Assembly (NCBI GenBank): GCA_963730395.1
Contig: CAVSSK010000021.1
Location: 248,001-312,000 of the forward strand
Direction: 5' to 3'
Length of the DNA stretch: 64,000 nt
Origin: Bog-473 sp963730395
Lineage (GTDB): Bacteria > Actinomycetota > Acidimicrobiia > Acidimicrobiales > RAAP-2
The notes below the pieces were generated by a model. It was given only the letters and a program-made list of their open reading frames with translations. It did not search any database and was not told the DNA's origin. Positions 10,726 to 19,182 of the stretch are shown here, piece after piece (within the stretch, counting starts at the first letter, position 1; the number at the start of each line of letters is the position of its first letter). The position numbers and the translations under genes were made by a program.

Positions 10726-12153
10726 ATGCGGAAGTTGCAGAATTTCATCGGGGGCGCGTTCACCGACGCCGAGGACGGGCCTGTGGCACCCCTGGTCGAC
10801 CCCAGTACCGGTGAACCGTTCGCCGAGGCCCCCGTCTCTGGCCCGGCCGACGTCGACCGGGCGTTGCGGGTGGCCGCCGAGGCCTTCACGTCCTGGCGGC
10901 GGACCACGCCGTCGGAACGCAGCCTGGCGCTCATCCGCATCGCCGACGCGCTGGAAGCCAGGGCAGAGGATCTGGTCCGGGCCGAGTGCGAGAACACGGG
11001 GAAGCCCTTTCAGCTGACCATGGACGAGGAGATCCCGCCGATGGTCGACCAGATCCGCTTCTTTGCCGGTGCGGCGCGTCATCTCGAGGGCCTCGCAGCG
11101 GCGGAGTACATGGCGGGGCACACCTCGTTCATCCGGCGTGAGCCGCTCGGCGTGTGCGGAGCGGTGACGCCGTGGAACTATCCGATGATGATGGCGGTGT
11201 GGAAGTTCGCCCCGGCACTGGCGGCCGGCAACACCATGGTGCTCAAGCCGTCCGACACCACACCGGTGACGACGTTGCTGATGGCCGAGATCATGGCCGA
11301 GTTCGTGCCGCCCGGAGTGTTCAACGTCGTGTGCGGCGACCGCGACACCGGTCGTGCGCTCGTCGTGCACGACACGCCGGCCATGGTGTCGGTGACAGGG
11401 TCGGTTCGGGCCGGCATGGAGGTCGCCGCCGCGGCCGCACCCACGCTGAAGCGGGTCCACCTCGAGCTGGGCGGCAAGGCGCCGGTGATCGTGTTCGACG
11501 ACGCCGACCCTGGTGCAGCCGCAGAGGGCATCGCGGGCGCGGGGTACTTCAACGCCGGGCAGGACTGCACCGCGGCGACCAGAGTCCTGGCCGGGCCGCG
11601 GGTGCACGAAGCACTGCTGGCCGCGTTGGTCGAGCAGGCAGAGGGGACCACGGTCGGGGGCTCCGACAACGAGGACGCCGACTACGGGCCGCTGAACAAC
11701 GCCTCGCAGCTGGAGCGGGTGCGTGGCTTCATCGAGCGGGCGCCGGCCCACGCCTCGGTGGTGACCGGTGGCGCACAGGTGGGGGAGCGCGGCTACTGCT
11801 TCGCTCCGACGGTCGTGGCCGGCCTGCGTCAGGAGGACGAGTTGGTGCAATCCGAGGTGTTCGGGCCCGTGATCACCGTGCAGGAATTCAACGGCGAGGC
11901 CGAGGCGCTCGAGTGGGCCAACGGTGTCCAGTACGGGCTGGCCTCGTCGGTGTGGACCCGCGACCACGGGCGGGCCATGCGCATGGCGCGCGACCTCGAC
12001 TTCGGCTGCGTCTGGATCAACACGCACATCCCGCTGGTGGCTGAGATGCCCCACGGTGGCTTCAAGCGCTCCGGCTACGGCAAGGATCTCTCGGCGTACG
12101 GCTTCGAGGACTACACGCGCATCAAGCACGTGATGAGCAACATCGAGGAGTAG
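10726..12153 (+). CDS. NAD-dependent aldehyde dehydrogenase, aminobutyraldehyde type
   Basis: A complete 475-residue aldehyde dehydrogenase. GAVTPWNYPMMMAVWKFAPAL marks the cofactor site, LELGGK carries the general-base glutamate (about 247) and GYFNAGQDCTAATRV the catalytic cysteine (about 281). The GQDC rather than GQxC variants is common in gamma-aminobutyraldehyde and betaine-aldehyde dehydrogenases. It would oxidise the 4-aminobutanal produced by the divergent aminotransferase or oxidase to GABA. AAGGGAG lies about five bases before the ATG. Alanine dehydrogenase follows after 3 bases, forming a two-gene operon. Confidence 0.87.
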   Translation: MRKLQNFIGGAFTDAEDGPVAPLVDPSTGEPFAEAPVSGPADVDRALRVAAEAFTSWRRTTPSERSLALIRIADALEARAEDLVRAECENTGKPFQLTMDEEIPPMVDQIRFFAGAARHLEGLAAAEYMAGHTSFIRREPLGVCGAVTPWNYPMMMAVWKFAPALAAGNTMVLKPSDTTPVTTLLMAEIMAEFVPPGVFNVVCGDRDTGRALVVHDTPAMVSVTGSVRAGMEVAAAAAPTLKRVHLELGGKAPVIVFDDADPGAAAEGIAGAGYFNAGQDCTAATRVLAGPRVHEALLAALVEQAEGTTVGGSDNEDADYGPLNNASQLERVRGFIERAPAHASVVTGGAQVGERGYCFAPTVVAGLRQEDELVQSEVFGPVITVQEFNGEAEALEWANGVQYGLASSVWTRDHGRAMRMARDLDFGCVWINTHIPLVAEMPHGGFKRSGYGKDLSAYGFEDYTRIKHVMSNIEE

Positions 12154-12156
12154 CCC

Positions 12157-13278
12157 ATGATCGTCGGGATCCCAACCGAGGTGAAGACGGACGAGTGGCG
12201 GGTTGCCATCACGCCGGCCGGCGTGCGTGAGCTGACCTCGGCCGGCCATACCGTCCTCGTCCAGAAGGGCGCCGGTGACGGCTCCTCCATGCCCGACGCC
12301 GACTTCGTGCGGACCGGGGCGAAGATCGTCGACGACCCTGACGACGTGTGGGCGTCGGCCGACCTCGTGTGCAAGGTGAAGGAGCCGGTGCCCGAGGAGT
12401 ACCACCGGCTGGGGCTCCGTCAGGGCCAGATCCTGTTCACCTACCTCCACCTGGCTGCGTCCCGGGAGTGCACCGAGGCCCTCCTCGCCGCCGGCAACGT
12501 GGCCATCGCCTACGAGACCGTGCGCCAGCCGGACAACTCGTTGCCGCTGCTCGCTCCGATGAGCGAGGTCGCCGGGCGCATGGCGCCCCTGATGGGGGCG
12601 CATCACCTCATGCGGCCCGGTGGCGGACGGGGTGTTCTCGTGTGCGGCGTACCCGGCGTGCGCTGTGCCCGCATCGTGATCCTCGGTGCGGGCGTCGCCG
12701 GCTTCGCAGCGGCGACCATGGCCGTGGGGATGCACTCAGAGGTGTTCATCCTCGATCGGAACCTGGACAAATTCCGCGAGGTCGACCACCATTTCCGTGG
12801 CGCCCTCGAGACGGTCGCCTCGTCGGAGCACGCCATTGAGGAGGTCTGCCTCGAGGCCGACATCGTCATCGGTGCCGTGTTGGTCGTGGGCGCCCGGGCG
12901 CCACGTCTGGTGTCGGACGCGCTGGTCGAGCAGATGAAGCCGGGCTCCGTCCTCGTCGACATCTCCGTCGACCAGGGGGGCTGCTTCGAATCGACCCACC
13001 CGACGACGCACTCGAACCCGACCTTCGAGGTGCACGGGTCGATCTTCTACTGCGTGGCCAACATGCCCGGTGCGGTGCCGCACACCTCGACGCACGCGCT
13101 GGCCAACGCCACGCTGCCTTACACCCTCCGCATCGCCGATCGCGGGTGGCTGGAGGCGGTCCGGATGGACCCGGCGCTGGCCGAGGGGGTGAACGTGGCC
13201 GAGGGCCGCGTCGTGTACCGGCCGGTGGCCGACGCCCACGGGCTGCCGTACACGCCGCTGGACGAATTGTTGGACTGA
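12157..13278 (+). CDS. ald: Alanine dehydrogenase
   Basis: A complete 373-residue NAD-dependent alanine dehydrogenase: N-terminal MIVGIPTEVKTDEWRVAITP, substrate residues in CKVKEP and FTYLHLAA, and a Rossmann motif VILGAGVAGFAAA (about residue 174). It deaminates alanine to pyruvate and ammonia. In this operon it would regenerate the pyruvate used by the class III aminotransferase and recover the nitrogen as ammonium, closing the transamination cycle. It starts three bases after the aldehyde dehydrogenase stop with no clear Shine-Dalgarno, so translational coupling is likely. Confidence 0.93.
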   Translation: MIVGIPTEVKTDEWRVAITPAGVRELTSAGHTVLVQKGAGDGSSMPDADFVRTGAKIVDDPDDVWASADLVCKVKEPVPEEYHRLGLRQGQILFTYLHLAASRECTEALLAAGNVAIAYETVRQPDNSLPLLAPMSEVAGRMAPLMGAHHLMRPGGGRGVLVCGVPGVRCARIVILGAGVAGFAAATMAVGMHSEVFILDRNLDKFREVDHHFRGALETVASSEHAIEEVCLEADIVIGAVLVVGARAPRLVSDALVEQMKPGSVLVDISVDQGGCFESTHPTTHSNPTFEVHGSIFYCVANMPGAVPHTSTHALANATLPYTLRIADRGWLEAVRMDPALAEGVNVAEGRVVYRPVADAHGLPYTPLDELLD

Positions 13279-13409
13279 GTCAGCGGAGGGGCGAGCCGAC
13301 GACCGAGACGGTCTCGCAGGGCCGCCGCCCGGACCGGCGTTCTCGCTGACCCGCCCTCCTGGGCCGTCCGGTCGTCACCTGGACCAGGCCGACCGGGCAG
13401 ACTTGTGCC

Positions 13410-14645
13410 ATGGCGGACCTCCCGGTTCCCGAGGACCAGCGCCCGCCCGCCAGGGAGGGCGGCTCGCTCAGCGAGCGTGTGGCGGACGCCGACCGCGACC
13501 GAGCGGTGACGGCGTTGCGCGAGCACGTGGGCGAGGGCCGGTTGACGCTCGACGAGTTCTCCGAGCGGGTGGGTCTGGCCCTCGAGGCCAAGACCCGAGG
13601 CGACCTCGACCACGTCATGGCGGACCTTCCGGCGGCCGTGCCGGCGGAGCCCGGCAGCACCCCGGCCCGCAAGGTACGACGCTGGCACGTCGCCATCATG
13701 AGCGGTCACAGCACCAAGGGGCGGTGGCGCATCGGGGGCAAGACGAACGTCGTGGCCGTGATGGGCGGGTGCGACATGGACCTGCGCCGGGCCGAGATAG
13801 AAGGGCCGCAGGTCGAGATCACAGCGGTGGCCTTCTGGGGCGGTGTGAAGATCATCGTTCCCGAGGGGTTCGACGTGGAGCTGCGCGGCTTCTCCTTCAT
13901 GGGCGGGCGCACGATGCGCCTGCGCGACGTGCCCCGAGTGCCAGGCTCGCCGCGCATCGTGGTGCGGGCCTTCTCGTGCATGGCCGGTATCGAGATACGG
14001 AGCAGGCCCAATCGCTCGGGCCGCGAGATCGCCCGGGCCGTCTCGGAGAGCATCGCGGGGGTCGTCGACGCCTTCTCCGACCGCGCCGGGGCTGCCCCGG
14101 CGGAGCTGGTCTCGCTCAGCGGCGACGTCGGCACCGACGGCACCGTCACCATCCTCTTCTGCGACATGGTCGACTACGCCGGCATGACCGAACGCCTGGG
14201 TGACCGCGTCTCCCGCCAGGTCCTGCGCGAGCACCACCGCATCGTGCGTGAAGCGCTGGCGCGCCACGGAGGACGCGAGATCAGCGTGCAGGGGGACGGC
14301 TTCATGGTGGCCTTCGGGGGAGTGGCCCGCGCCCTGCGTTGCGCCGTCGACATCCAGCGCTCCTTCCACGCCCATGTCCCCGCGGGCGACGGTGAGCCGA
14401 TCGCCGTTCACATCGGCATCCACACCGGGGACGCGATGGACGAGGGCGACGACTACCTCGGACACACCGTCATCGTGGCGAGCCGATTGGCTGACGCCGC
14501 CGAGCCAGGTGAGATCCTCGTGTCGTCGTTGTCCGAGCAGCTCGTCCAGGGCTCGGGCGAATTCGTCTTCGACGGCCACCGCGAGACACCGCTCAAGGGA
14601 CTGGCCCGACCGCAAGCGTCCGCCACGCTCTCCTGGGCGGACTGA
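13410..14645 (+). CDS. DUF1707 / LiaF-like / class III cyclase fusion
   Basis: A 411-residue soluble fusion. Residues about 18-70 match DUF1707 (RVADADRDRAVTALREHVGEG...), about 88-200 a LiaF-like beta-rich domain (MGGCDMDLRRAEI, AFWGGVKIIVPEG), and about 245-405 a class III nucleotidyl cyclase. The cyclase keeps the metal aspartates (FCDMVDY and VQGDGF) and the arginine of VASRLADAA. The Asn normally in VNxAxR is Ile (TVIVASR), and the substrate-specifying Lys before the second Asp is Ser. It may be an unusual or weak cyclase. A CAGACT box six bases before the ATG resembles a leaderless -10. It lies just before a second cyclase gene. Confidence 0.8.
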   Translation: MADLPVPEDQRPPAREGGSLSERVADADRDRAVTALREHVGEGRLTLDEFSERVGLALEAKTRGDLDHVMADLPAAVPAEPGSTPARKVRRWHVAIMSGHSTKGRWRIGGKTNVVAVMGGCDMDLRRAEIEGPQVEITAVAFWGGVKIIVPEGFDVELRGFSFMGGRTMRLRDVPRVPGSPRIVVRAFSCMAGIEIRSRPNRSGREIARAVSESIAGVVDAFSDRAGAAPAELVSLSGDVGTDGTVTILFCDMVDYAGMTERLGDRVSRQVLREHHRIVREALARHGGREISVQGDGFMVAFGGVARALRCAVDIQRSFHAHVPAGDGEPIAVHIGIHTGDAMDEGDDYLGHTVIVASRLADAAEPGEILVSSLSEQLVQGSGEFVFDGHRETPLKGLARPQASATLSWAD

Positions 14646-14649
14646 CCGG

Positions 14650-15789
14650 GTGGACGCGGCGCTCTGGGAGCAGGCCGGCCTCTACGACCCGCTCGATCCG
14701 GCGTCCGCCGAGCGCCTCGCCCTTCTCGAATACCTGACCCGGCGCGGCGCCACCATCGAGCAGATGGTGGAGGCGCACCGCATGGGGACGCTGCCCGGCG
14801 TGGCCGGCAACCTGGTGACGCAGGGCAAGACCCCGATGGCGACCGTGAAGGACATCGCGGAGCAGAGCGGCATGTCATTGACGCGGGTCCTGCGTGCCCT
14901 GCTGGCCGCCGGCATCCCTGCCGCGCCCGACACCGAGGTGGCCGCGGAGCTCGTGCGCCTCATGGACGCATTCGAGCAGGGTGCGTCGCTGCTGGGTGAC
15001 GAGGCGACGCTCGCCTTCACCCGGGTCCTGGGGGCGTCGGCGATGAACATCGCAGAGGCCGCCGTCGCGCTCTTCTTCGCCGAGCTGGGTCCGGGGACGG
15101 TCCGGGAGGGTCCCGACGAGCTCGAGCGGGCACGGCTGGCCGAGGCCGCGACGACCGCCTTCACCGCCGTGCCCGACGTCCTGACTCGTATGGTGATGGA
15201 CGCCTTCGAACGGGCACAGCGCCGGGCCCAAGAGGCCCGAAGCTGGCTGGCGCCGTTCGATGCCGATGCGGCCGAGTACGAGGGTTCCACCGAGGTGGTC
15301 GCCTTGGGCTTCGTCGACCTCGTCGGCTCCACTGCATGGGCGCAGTCGGTGAACCTCCGGGAGCAGAACCTCGCCCTGACCCGCTTCGAGTCGGCCGCCT
15401 GGTCGAGCGCGGTCCTGGCCGGGGGCCGGGTCGTCAAGACGATCGGCGATGAGGTCTTCTTCACCGCCCCGACAGCGGAGGCGGCATGCCGCATCGGGAT
15501 CGAGGTGTGCCGAGCGGCGGCCGACGACCCGGTGCTTCCGCCCGCCCGCGGGGCGGTGGGCATCGGCCCCGCCATACCCCGGGAGGGCGACTACTTCGGG
15601 CCGCTGGTCAACCTGCTGGCGCGGCTGGCCAAAGCGGGCGCACCCGGCGAGCTGGTCGTGACCGAGGCCGTGATCGCGGACCTCTCTCCGGACGTCTGGG
15701 CGCTCGAGCCGCTCGAGCTGGCCGACCTGCGTGGCATCGCAGGGCCGGTGCGGGCCTTCACCGTCGAGCCGCGGCCGGGGACTGCCTGA
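14650..15789 (+). CDS. Class III adenylate cyclase with Rv1264-type regulatory domain
   Basis: A 379-residue protein. The N-terminal half (about 1-200) is helical and resembles the pH-sensing autoinhibitory domain of mycobacterial Rv1264. The C-terminal class III catalytic domain has both metal aspartates (LGFVDLVGSTAW and TIGDEVFF), the adenine-selecting lysine in VKTIGDE and the Asn and Arg of VNLLARL. It should therefore be a competent cytoplasmic adenylate cyclase. GTG 14650 follows the upstream cyclase stop by four bases, so the two are probably co-transcribed. ATP use and pH control are inferred from family knowledge. Confidence 0.85.
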   Translation: MDAALWEQAGLYDPLDPASAERLALLEYLTRRGATIEQMVEAHRMGTLPGVAGNLVTQGKTPMATVKDIAEQSGMSLTRVLRALLAAGIPAAPDTEVAAELVRLMDAFEQGASLLGDEATLAFTRVLGASAMNIAEAAVALFFAELGPGTVREGPDELERARLAEAATTAFTAVPDVLTRMVMDAFERAQRRAQEARSWLAPFDADAAEYEGSTEVVALGFVDLVGSTAWAQSVNLREQNLALTRFESAAWSSAVLAGGRVVKTIGDEVFFTAPTAEAACRIGIEVCRAAADDPVLPPARGAVGIGPAIPREGDYFGPLVNLLARLAKAGAPGELVVTEAVIADLSPDVWALEPLELADLRGIAGPVRAFTVEPRPGTA

Positions 15790-15879
15790 GGCTCCGGGGC
15801 GCTCAGCCGTCAGGGCGGGGCCGTGTCCGCCGCCGTAAAGTCTCTCGCCCGTCGTGCCGATGTCCTTTGAACGCAAATC

Positions 15880-15910
15880 GTTAACACCCCGCTGGAGCGG
15901 TGTTAACACC
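15880..15910. promoter_or_regulatory. GTTAACACC dyad, candidate operator
   Basis: GTTAACACCCC (15880-15890) and the 12-bp palindrome GGTGTTAACACC (15899-15910) lie 21-51 bases upstream of the ribbon-helix-helix-like gene. Their outer arms are also an inverted repeat (GTTAACACC facing GGTGTTAAC). The same palindrome recurs just after the gene at 16387-16406. A TAGTGT box at 15916-15921, nine bases before the ATG, could be the -10 of a nearly leaderless promoter that this operator would block. Confidence 0.6.
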
Positions 15911-15930
15911 ACGCGTAGTGTGAACAACCC

Positions 15931-16383
15931 ATGGTCACGTCCAAATCCACCGTGCTCGGCCTTCGGCTCGACCATGATCGCCGCGCCTGGGTCGAGGCTG
16001 AGGCGGCCCGGCGAGGCGTCACCGTCCGGGTGCTCTTCGAGGGTCTGATTGACGGAGCTCAGGCGGGTCGGTCGGCAGGGACCGGCGAGGGCGCGGCGGA
16101 ATCGGCGACCGCCCCGGGCGTCGGTGACCGCTCCGCCGAGGGGCTCACGGGTGCGGAGCGTTCTGGTGGGCCCACGGCGGACGTTCCCACCAGGCCCCGG
16201 CCCCTCCCGCCCACCGGTCCTCCGCCGAGGCCCGACGCTCGGTCCCTCGCAGCGCTGCCAGGACGACTCATCCGGGGGTCCATCTCCCTCCCCGTCAACA
16301 TCCTGAAGACAAGCGGTCGCTACGCCCACAAGAGCCTCGAGGGCTGCCCGGCGTTGAGGAGCTGGAGCGGGCGTTCGGGGTAG
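15931..16383 (+). CDS. Ribbon-helix-helix-like DNA-binding protein, hypothetical
   Basis: A 150-residue protein. Residues 1-45 (STVLGLRLDHDRRAWVEAEA...GVTVRVLFEGLI) look like a ribbon-helix-helix (Arc/CopG-type) domain: a short beta strand, then two amphipathic helices. Residues about 46-110 are Gly/Ala/Pro rich and probably disordered, and the tail (RSLAALPGRLIRGSISL...) is basic. The gene is flanked on both sides by GGTGTTAACACC palindromes, which suggests the protein binds them and regulates itself. There is no toxin-like partner gene. Function beyond DNA binding is not known. Confidence 0.6.
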   Translation: MVTSKSTVLGLRLDHDRRAWVEAEAARRGVTVRVLFEGLIDGAQAGRSAGTGEGAAESATAPGVGDRSAEGLTGAERSGGPTADVPTRPRPLPPTGPPPRPDARSLAALPGRLIRGSISLPVNILKTSGRYAHKSLEGCPALRSWSGRSG

Positions 16384-16386
16384 GAG

Positions 16387-16406
16387 ACGGGGTGTTAACA
16401 CCCCGT
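16387..16406. promoter_or_regulatory. 20-bp perfect palindrome, operator-like
   Basis: ACGGGGTGTTAACACCCCGT is a perfect 20-bp palindrome three bases after the stop of the ribbon-helix-helix-like gene. Its core GGTGTTAACACC matches the site upstream of that gene. No T-run follows, and the centre has no loop, so it fits a protein-binding site better than a terminator. Confidence 0.6.
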
Positions 16407-16757
16407 GCCGCACCGACTGACGCAGGGGCCGGAGCAACGCCGAGTTGGCGGGCACACCCGTCAGCTCGTCGAAATGCTCACAGAGATGACACACAGTTGA
16501 GTCGCAAGATGTTTCACGGGAAACAGCGGCGGTGCCCGACCCACTCTTGTCCGGAGCGTCGACACCGCCCGCGCTCACACCGGAACGCCGACGTGCGACG
16601 TCTGCATCGGAGATCTTCGGCAGCACGAGCCGTGACCGCGAACCGGACCGGCTTCCCCTCGGCCCGTCGCCTGTGGCACCGCCGGCTGGTTGCTCGCCCC
16701 GCGACGTCGTGGTGTTGGCGGTCGACGCACGGCCCGGGACCGGCCCGGGAGGTGCCT
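16407..16757. other. Intergenic region with no supported gene
   Basis: Between the ribbon-helix-helix-like gene and the acyl-CoA dehydrogenase. Open frames here are arginine/proline-rich shadows without family character. The notable contents are a parS-like site at 16510-16525 and, at the right end, the promoter and operator of the acyl-CoA operon. Confidence 0.5.
16510..16525. other. parS-like centromere site
   Basis: TGTTTCACGGGAAACA differs at one central base from the bacterial ParB-binding consensus TGTTTCACGTGAAACA; both outer arms (TGTTTC and GAAACA) are intact. It lies in non-coding sequence. No parA, parB or other origin genes are in the window, but parS sites often scatter over the origin-proximal chromosome. 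Confidence 0.5.
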
Positions 16758-16791
16758 TATGATGGCGGCCATATCTGACGCACCGTCAGAT
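16758..16791 (+). promoter_or_regulatory. Promoter -10 and TetR-type operator of acyl-CoA operon
   Basis: TATGAT at 16758-16763 matches the -10 consensus at five of six bases. Ten bases further, ATCTGACGCACCGTCAGAT (16773-16791) is a perfect 8-3-8 inverted repeat at the expected transcription start, 29 bases before the acyl-CoA dehydrogenase ATG. TGACG-N3-CGTCA dyads are typical of TetR-family repressors of lipid catabolism. No TetR gene is in the window. Confidence 0.6.
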
Positions 16792-16820
16792 CCGGCGCGC
16801 CGGGCGACCTGGAGGCAGCG

Positions 16821-17999
16821 ATGGACTTCGAATTCTCGCCGGAGCAATTGGCCTTCGTGAAGGAGGTCGAGAGCTTCCTCGATGCGAACGACGATCCCGA
16901 GGTCTTCGACCTGACGAGGGAGAACATGGCCCAGATCGTCGACACTCCCAAGCGGCGTGCCTTCATGGCCTCGCTGGGCGAGCGGGGTTGGCTGGGCATG
17001 ACCTGGCCCAAGCAGTACGGCGGGCAGGAGGGTGAGGGCGTCTACGAGTACCTCCTCAACGAGCAACTGGCCGGCCGCGGCGGGCCTCAGATCGGCAAGG
17101 GTGTCGGCATCATCGGCAAGACCCTCATCCGCCACGGCAACGACAGGCTCAAGGGGGAGTTCCTGCCCAAGATCCTGCGCAACGAGGTCGAGTTCGCCGT
17201 GGGCTACTCGGAGCCCAACGCCGGCTCCGACGCCGCCTCCATGCAGCTCAAGGCGACTCGCGACGACGGCGGCTGGATCCTCAACGGCCAGAAGACGTGG
17301 ACCACGTCCGCCCATTTCGCCGAGTGGTACTGGGTCGGTGGCCGCACCGACCCCGAGGCCAAGCACGCCGGCATCACACTGTTCCTGGTCCCCATCGACC
17401 AGCCCAACATCACGGTCAACGCCATCTGGACGATGGGTGACGAACGCACCAATGAGGTGTTCTTGAACGACGTCTTCGTCCCCGACGACTACGTGGTGGG
17501 CGAGGTGGGCCGGGGCTTCCAGTACATCTCCGAAGCGCTGGACCTCGAGCGCTTCACCATGTTCACCTTCTCGCCCATTCAACAGCGCTTCGAGCTGCTC
17601 GTCGAGTACGTCCGCACCACCGTGCGCGACGGGGCGCCGCTCAAGGACGATCAGGTGATCCGCCAGCGCCTGGCCCAGCTGGCCACCCAGCTCGAGGTCG
17701 CCCGCGTCATGGGCCTCAAGTTCGTCTACGAGTCCTCCAAGGGGGGCGCGGCGCCCACCGCCGAGGCCTCCGAGTACAAGCTGTTCGCGACCGAGCTCTC
17801 CAAACGCCTCGCCAACGCATCCATGGACATCGCCGGGCCGGGCAGCCAGCTGCGCGTCAAGACGGAGGAGGCACCGATGGCCGGGCGGGCCGAGTCCACC
17901 TACCGCTACACCGTGATCGACACCATCGGTGGCGGCGCGTCGGAGATCCAGAAGAACATCATCGCCCGGCGCAAGCTCGGACTGCCGAAGAACTTCTGA
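16821..17999 (+). CDS. Acyl-CoA dehydrogenase
   Basis: A complete 392-residue FAD acyl-CoA dehydrogenase. The N-terminal helical domain (MDFEFSPEQLAFVKEVESFL) is followed by the beta-domain FAD motif VGYSEPNAGSDAASM and the C-terminal helical bundle ending GGGASEIQKNIIARRKLGLP. It introduces a trans-2 double bond into an acyl-CoA. First gene of a five-gene operon with a CoA transferase, two hydratase subunits and a second dehydrogenase. Actinobacterial dehydrogenases paired like this often form alpha2-beta2 heterotetramers acting on steroid or branched chains, which is possible here with the enzyme at 20248. Confidence 0.9.
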   Translation: MDFEFSPEQLAFVKEVESFLDANDDPEVFDLTRENMAQIVDTPKRRAFMASLGERGWLGMTWPKQYGGQEGEGVYEYLLNEQLAGRGGPQIGKGVGIIGKTLIRHGNDRLKGEFLPKILRNEVEFAVGYSEPNAGSDAASMQLKATRDDGGWILNGQKTWTTSAHFAEWYWVGGRTDPEAKHAGITLFLVPIDQPNITVNAIWTMGDERTNEVFLNDVFVPDDYVVGEVGRGFQYISEALDLERFTMFTFSPIQQRFELLVEYVRTTVRDGAPLKDDQVIRQRLAQLATQLEVARVMGLKFVYESSKGGAAPTAEASEYKLFATELSKRLANASMDIAGPGSQLRVKTEEAPMAGRAESTYRYTVIDTIGGGASEIQKNIIARRKLGLPKNF

Positions 18000-18000
18000 G

Positions 18001-19182
18001 GTGACCGCCGCGCCATCCTCGAGCGGCCCTCTCTGCGGGGTCACCGTGCTCGACCTCTCGACGGTCGGGCCGGCGGCGCGCTGCACGCGTCTGCTGGCGG
18101 ACTACGGCGCCAGCGTCGTGAAGGTGGGCCCGGTGCCGGCGGCCGGCGCTGCCCCCATCGAGCCTCCGTCCTTCGCGTACAGCGGACACCGCGGCATGCG
18201 ACGGGTGCTGCTCGACCTCAAGGACGATGCGGGCAGGGAGGCGTTCCTGGCCCTGGCCGCCGCGGCCGACGTCATCGTCGAGAGCTTCCGGCCCGGCGTT
18301 GTCGACCGCCTGGGCATCGGCTATGACGCGGTCTCGGCGCGCCATGCCGGCATCGTGTACTGCTCCACGAGCGGCTACGGGCAGGACGGTCCGCACGCAC
18401 AGTGGGCGGGCCACGACATCGACTACCTCGCCGTGGGTGGGTACCTGGCCATGAGCACACCGGGGACCGGTGGCGCACCGCCCCTCCCCGGCGCCACCGT
18501 GGCCGACGCCGCCGGCGGGGGGATGCACGCGGCGCTGGCCATCGCCGCCGCCCTGGCCGGGCGGGCCACGACGGGTCATGGCGCCTTCCTCGACGTGTCG
18601 GTGGCCGAGGGCGTCCTCTGGCTCATGTCGCTTCCCATCGACGAGCAGCTGGCCCTGGGCTCGGAACCGCGGCCGGGGCACGACATCCTCTCCGGTCGCT
18701 ATGCCTGCTACGCCACGTACCGCACGGCGGACGACAAGTGGGTGGCCGTCGGTGCGATCGAGGCCAAGTTCTTCGCAAACCTGTGCCAGGCACTCGGCTG
18801 TCCCGAGCTGGCCGGCGGCCAACTGGACGACGACGCCCAGCACGCCATCCGGTCTGCCTTCGCCGCCGCCTTCGCCACCCGCACCCGGGACGAATGGGTG
18901 GAAGCGCTGGCCGGCGCCGACACCTGCGTCGCCCCCGTGCTCGACATCTCCGAGGTCGCCGCTCACCCGCAGTTCGCCGCCCGCGGCGCGGTGGCATCGG
19001 CGTCGGATCCGAGAGGGGGCGAGCTGCGCCAGCTGGCGCCGCTGTTGGCCGGGATGGGCCGTACTGATGCACCGGTTGTGCTGCCGGACCTGTCGCACAC
19101 CGACACGGAGCATCTTCTGAAGGAGGCCGGCGTCGACGGCGGGACGGTGGCCCGCTGGGTGGCGCGGGGGGCCGTGGCATGA
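18001..19182 (+). CDS. CaiB/BaiF family CoA transferase
   Basis: A 393-residue family III CoA transferase. Recognisable motifs: GVTVLDLSTVGPAARCTRLLADYGA at the N-terminus, DLKDDAGREAF, and SGYGQDGPHAQWAGHDIDYLA. Members transfer CoA between acyl groups or epimerise 2-methylacyl-CoAs. The usual VIE of the N-terminal strand is VVKVGPVP and a catalytic Asp is not securely placed by eye. GTG 18001 begins one base after the dehydrogenase stop. In this operon it may activate or racemise the acid whose CoA ester is then degraded. Confidence 0.85.
   Translation: MTAAPSSSGPLCGVTVLDLSTVGPAARCTRLLADYGASVVKVGPVPAAGAAPIEPPSFAYSGHRGMRRVLLDLKDDAGREAFLALAAAADVIVESFRPGVVDRLGIGYDAVSARHAGIVYCSTSGYGQDGPHAQWAGHDIDYLAVGGYLAMSTPGTGGAPPLPGATVADAAGGGMHAALAIAAALAGRATTGHGAFLDVSVAEGVLWLMSLPIDEQLALGSEPRPGHDILSGRYACYATYRTADDKWVAVGAIEAKFFANLCQALGCPELAGGQLDDDAQHAIRSAFAAAFATRTRDEWVEALAGADTCVAPVLDISEVAAHPQFAARGAVASASDPRGGELRQLAPLLAGMGRTDAPVVLPDLSHTDTEHLLKEAGVDGGTVARWVARGAVA

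Noticed and set aside
10630..12735. A 701-codon minus-strand open frame
   Set aside because: Antisense to the intact aldehyde and alanine dehydrogenases; composition is His/Arg/Gly-rich shadow.
15931..16383. Antitoxin of a toxin-antitoxin pair
   Set aside because: The DNA-binding domain would fit, but neither neighbouring gene is a toxin-sized partner.
16387..16406. The 20-bp palindrome as an intrinsic terminator
   Set aside because: No loop and no following T-run, and the same core occurs upstream of the gene.
15880..16406. GTTAACACC repeats as DnaA boxes of a replication origin
   Set aside because: They do not resemble TTATCCACA, and no origin genes or strongly AT-rich region are near.
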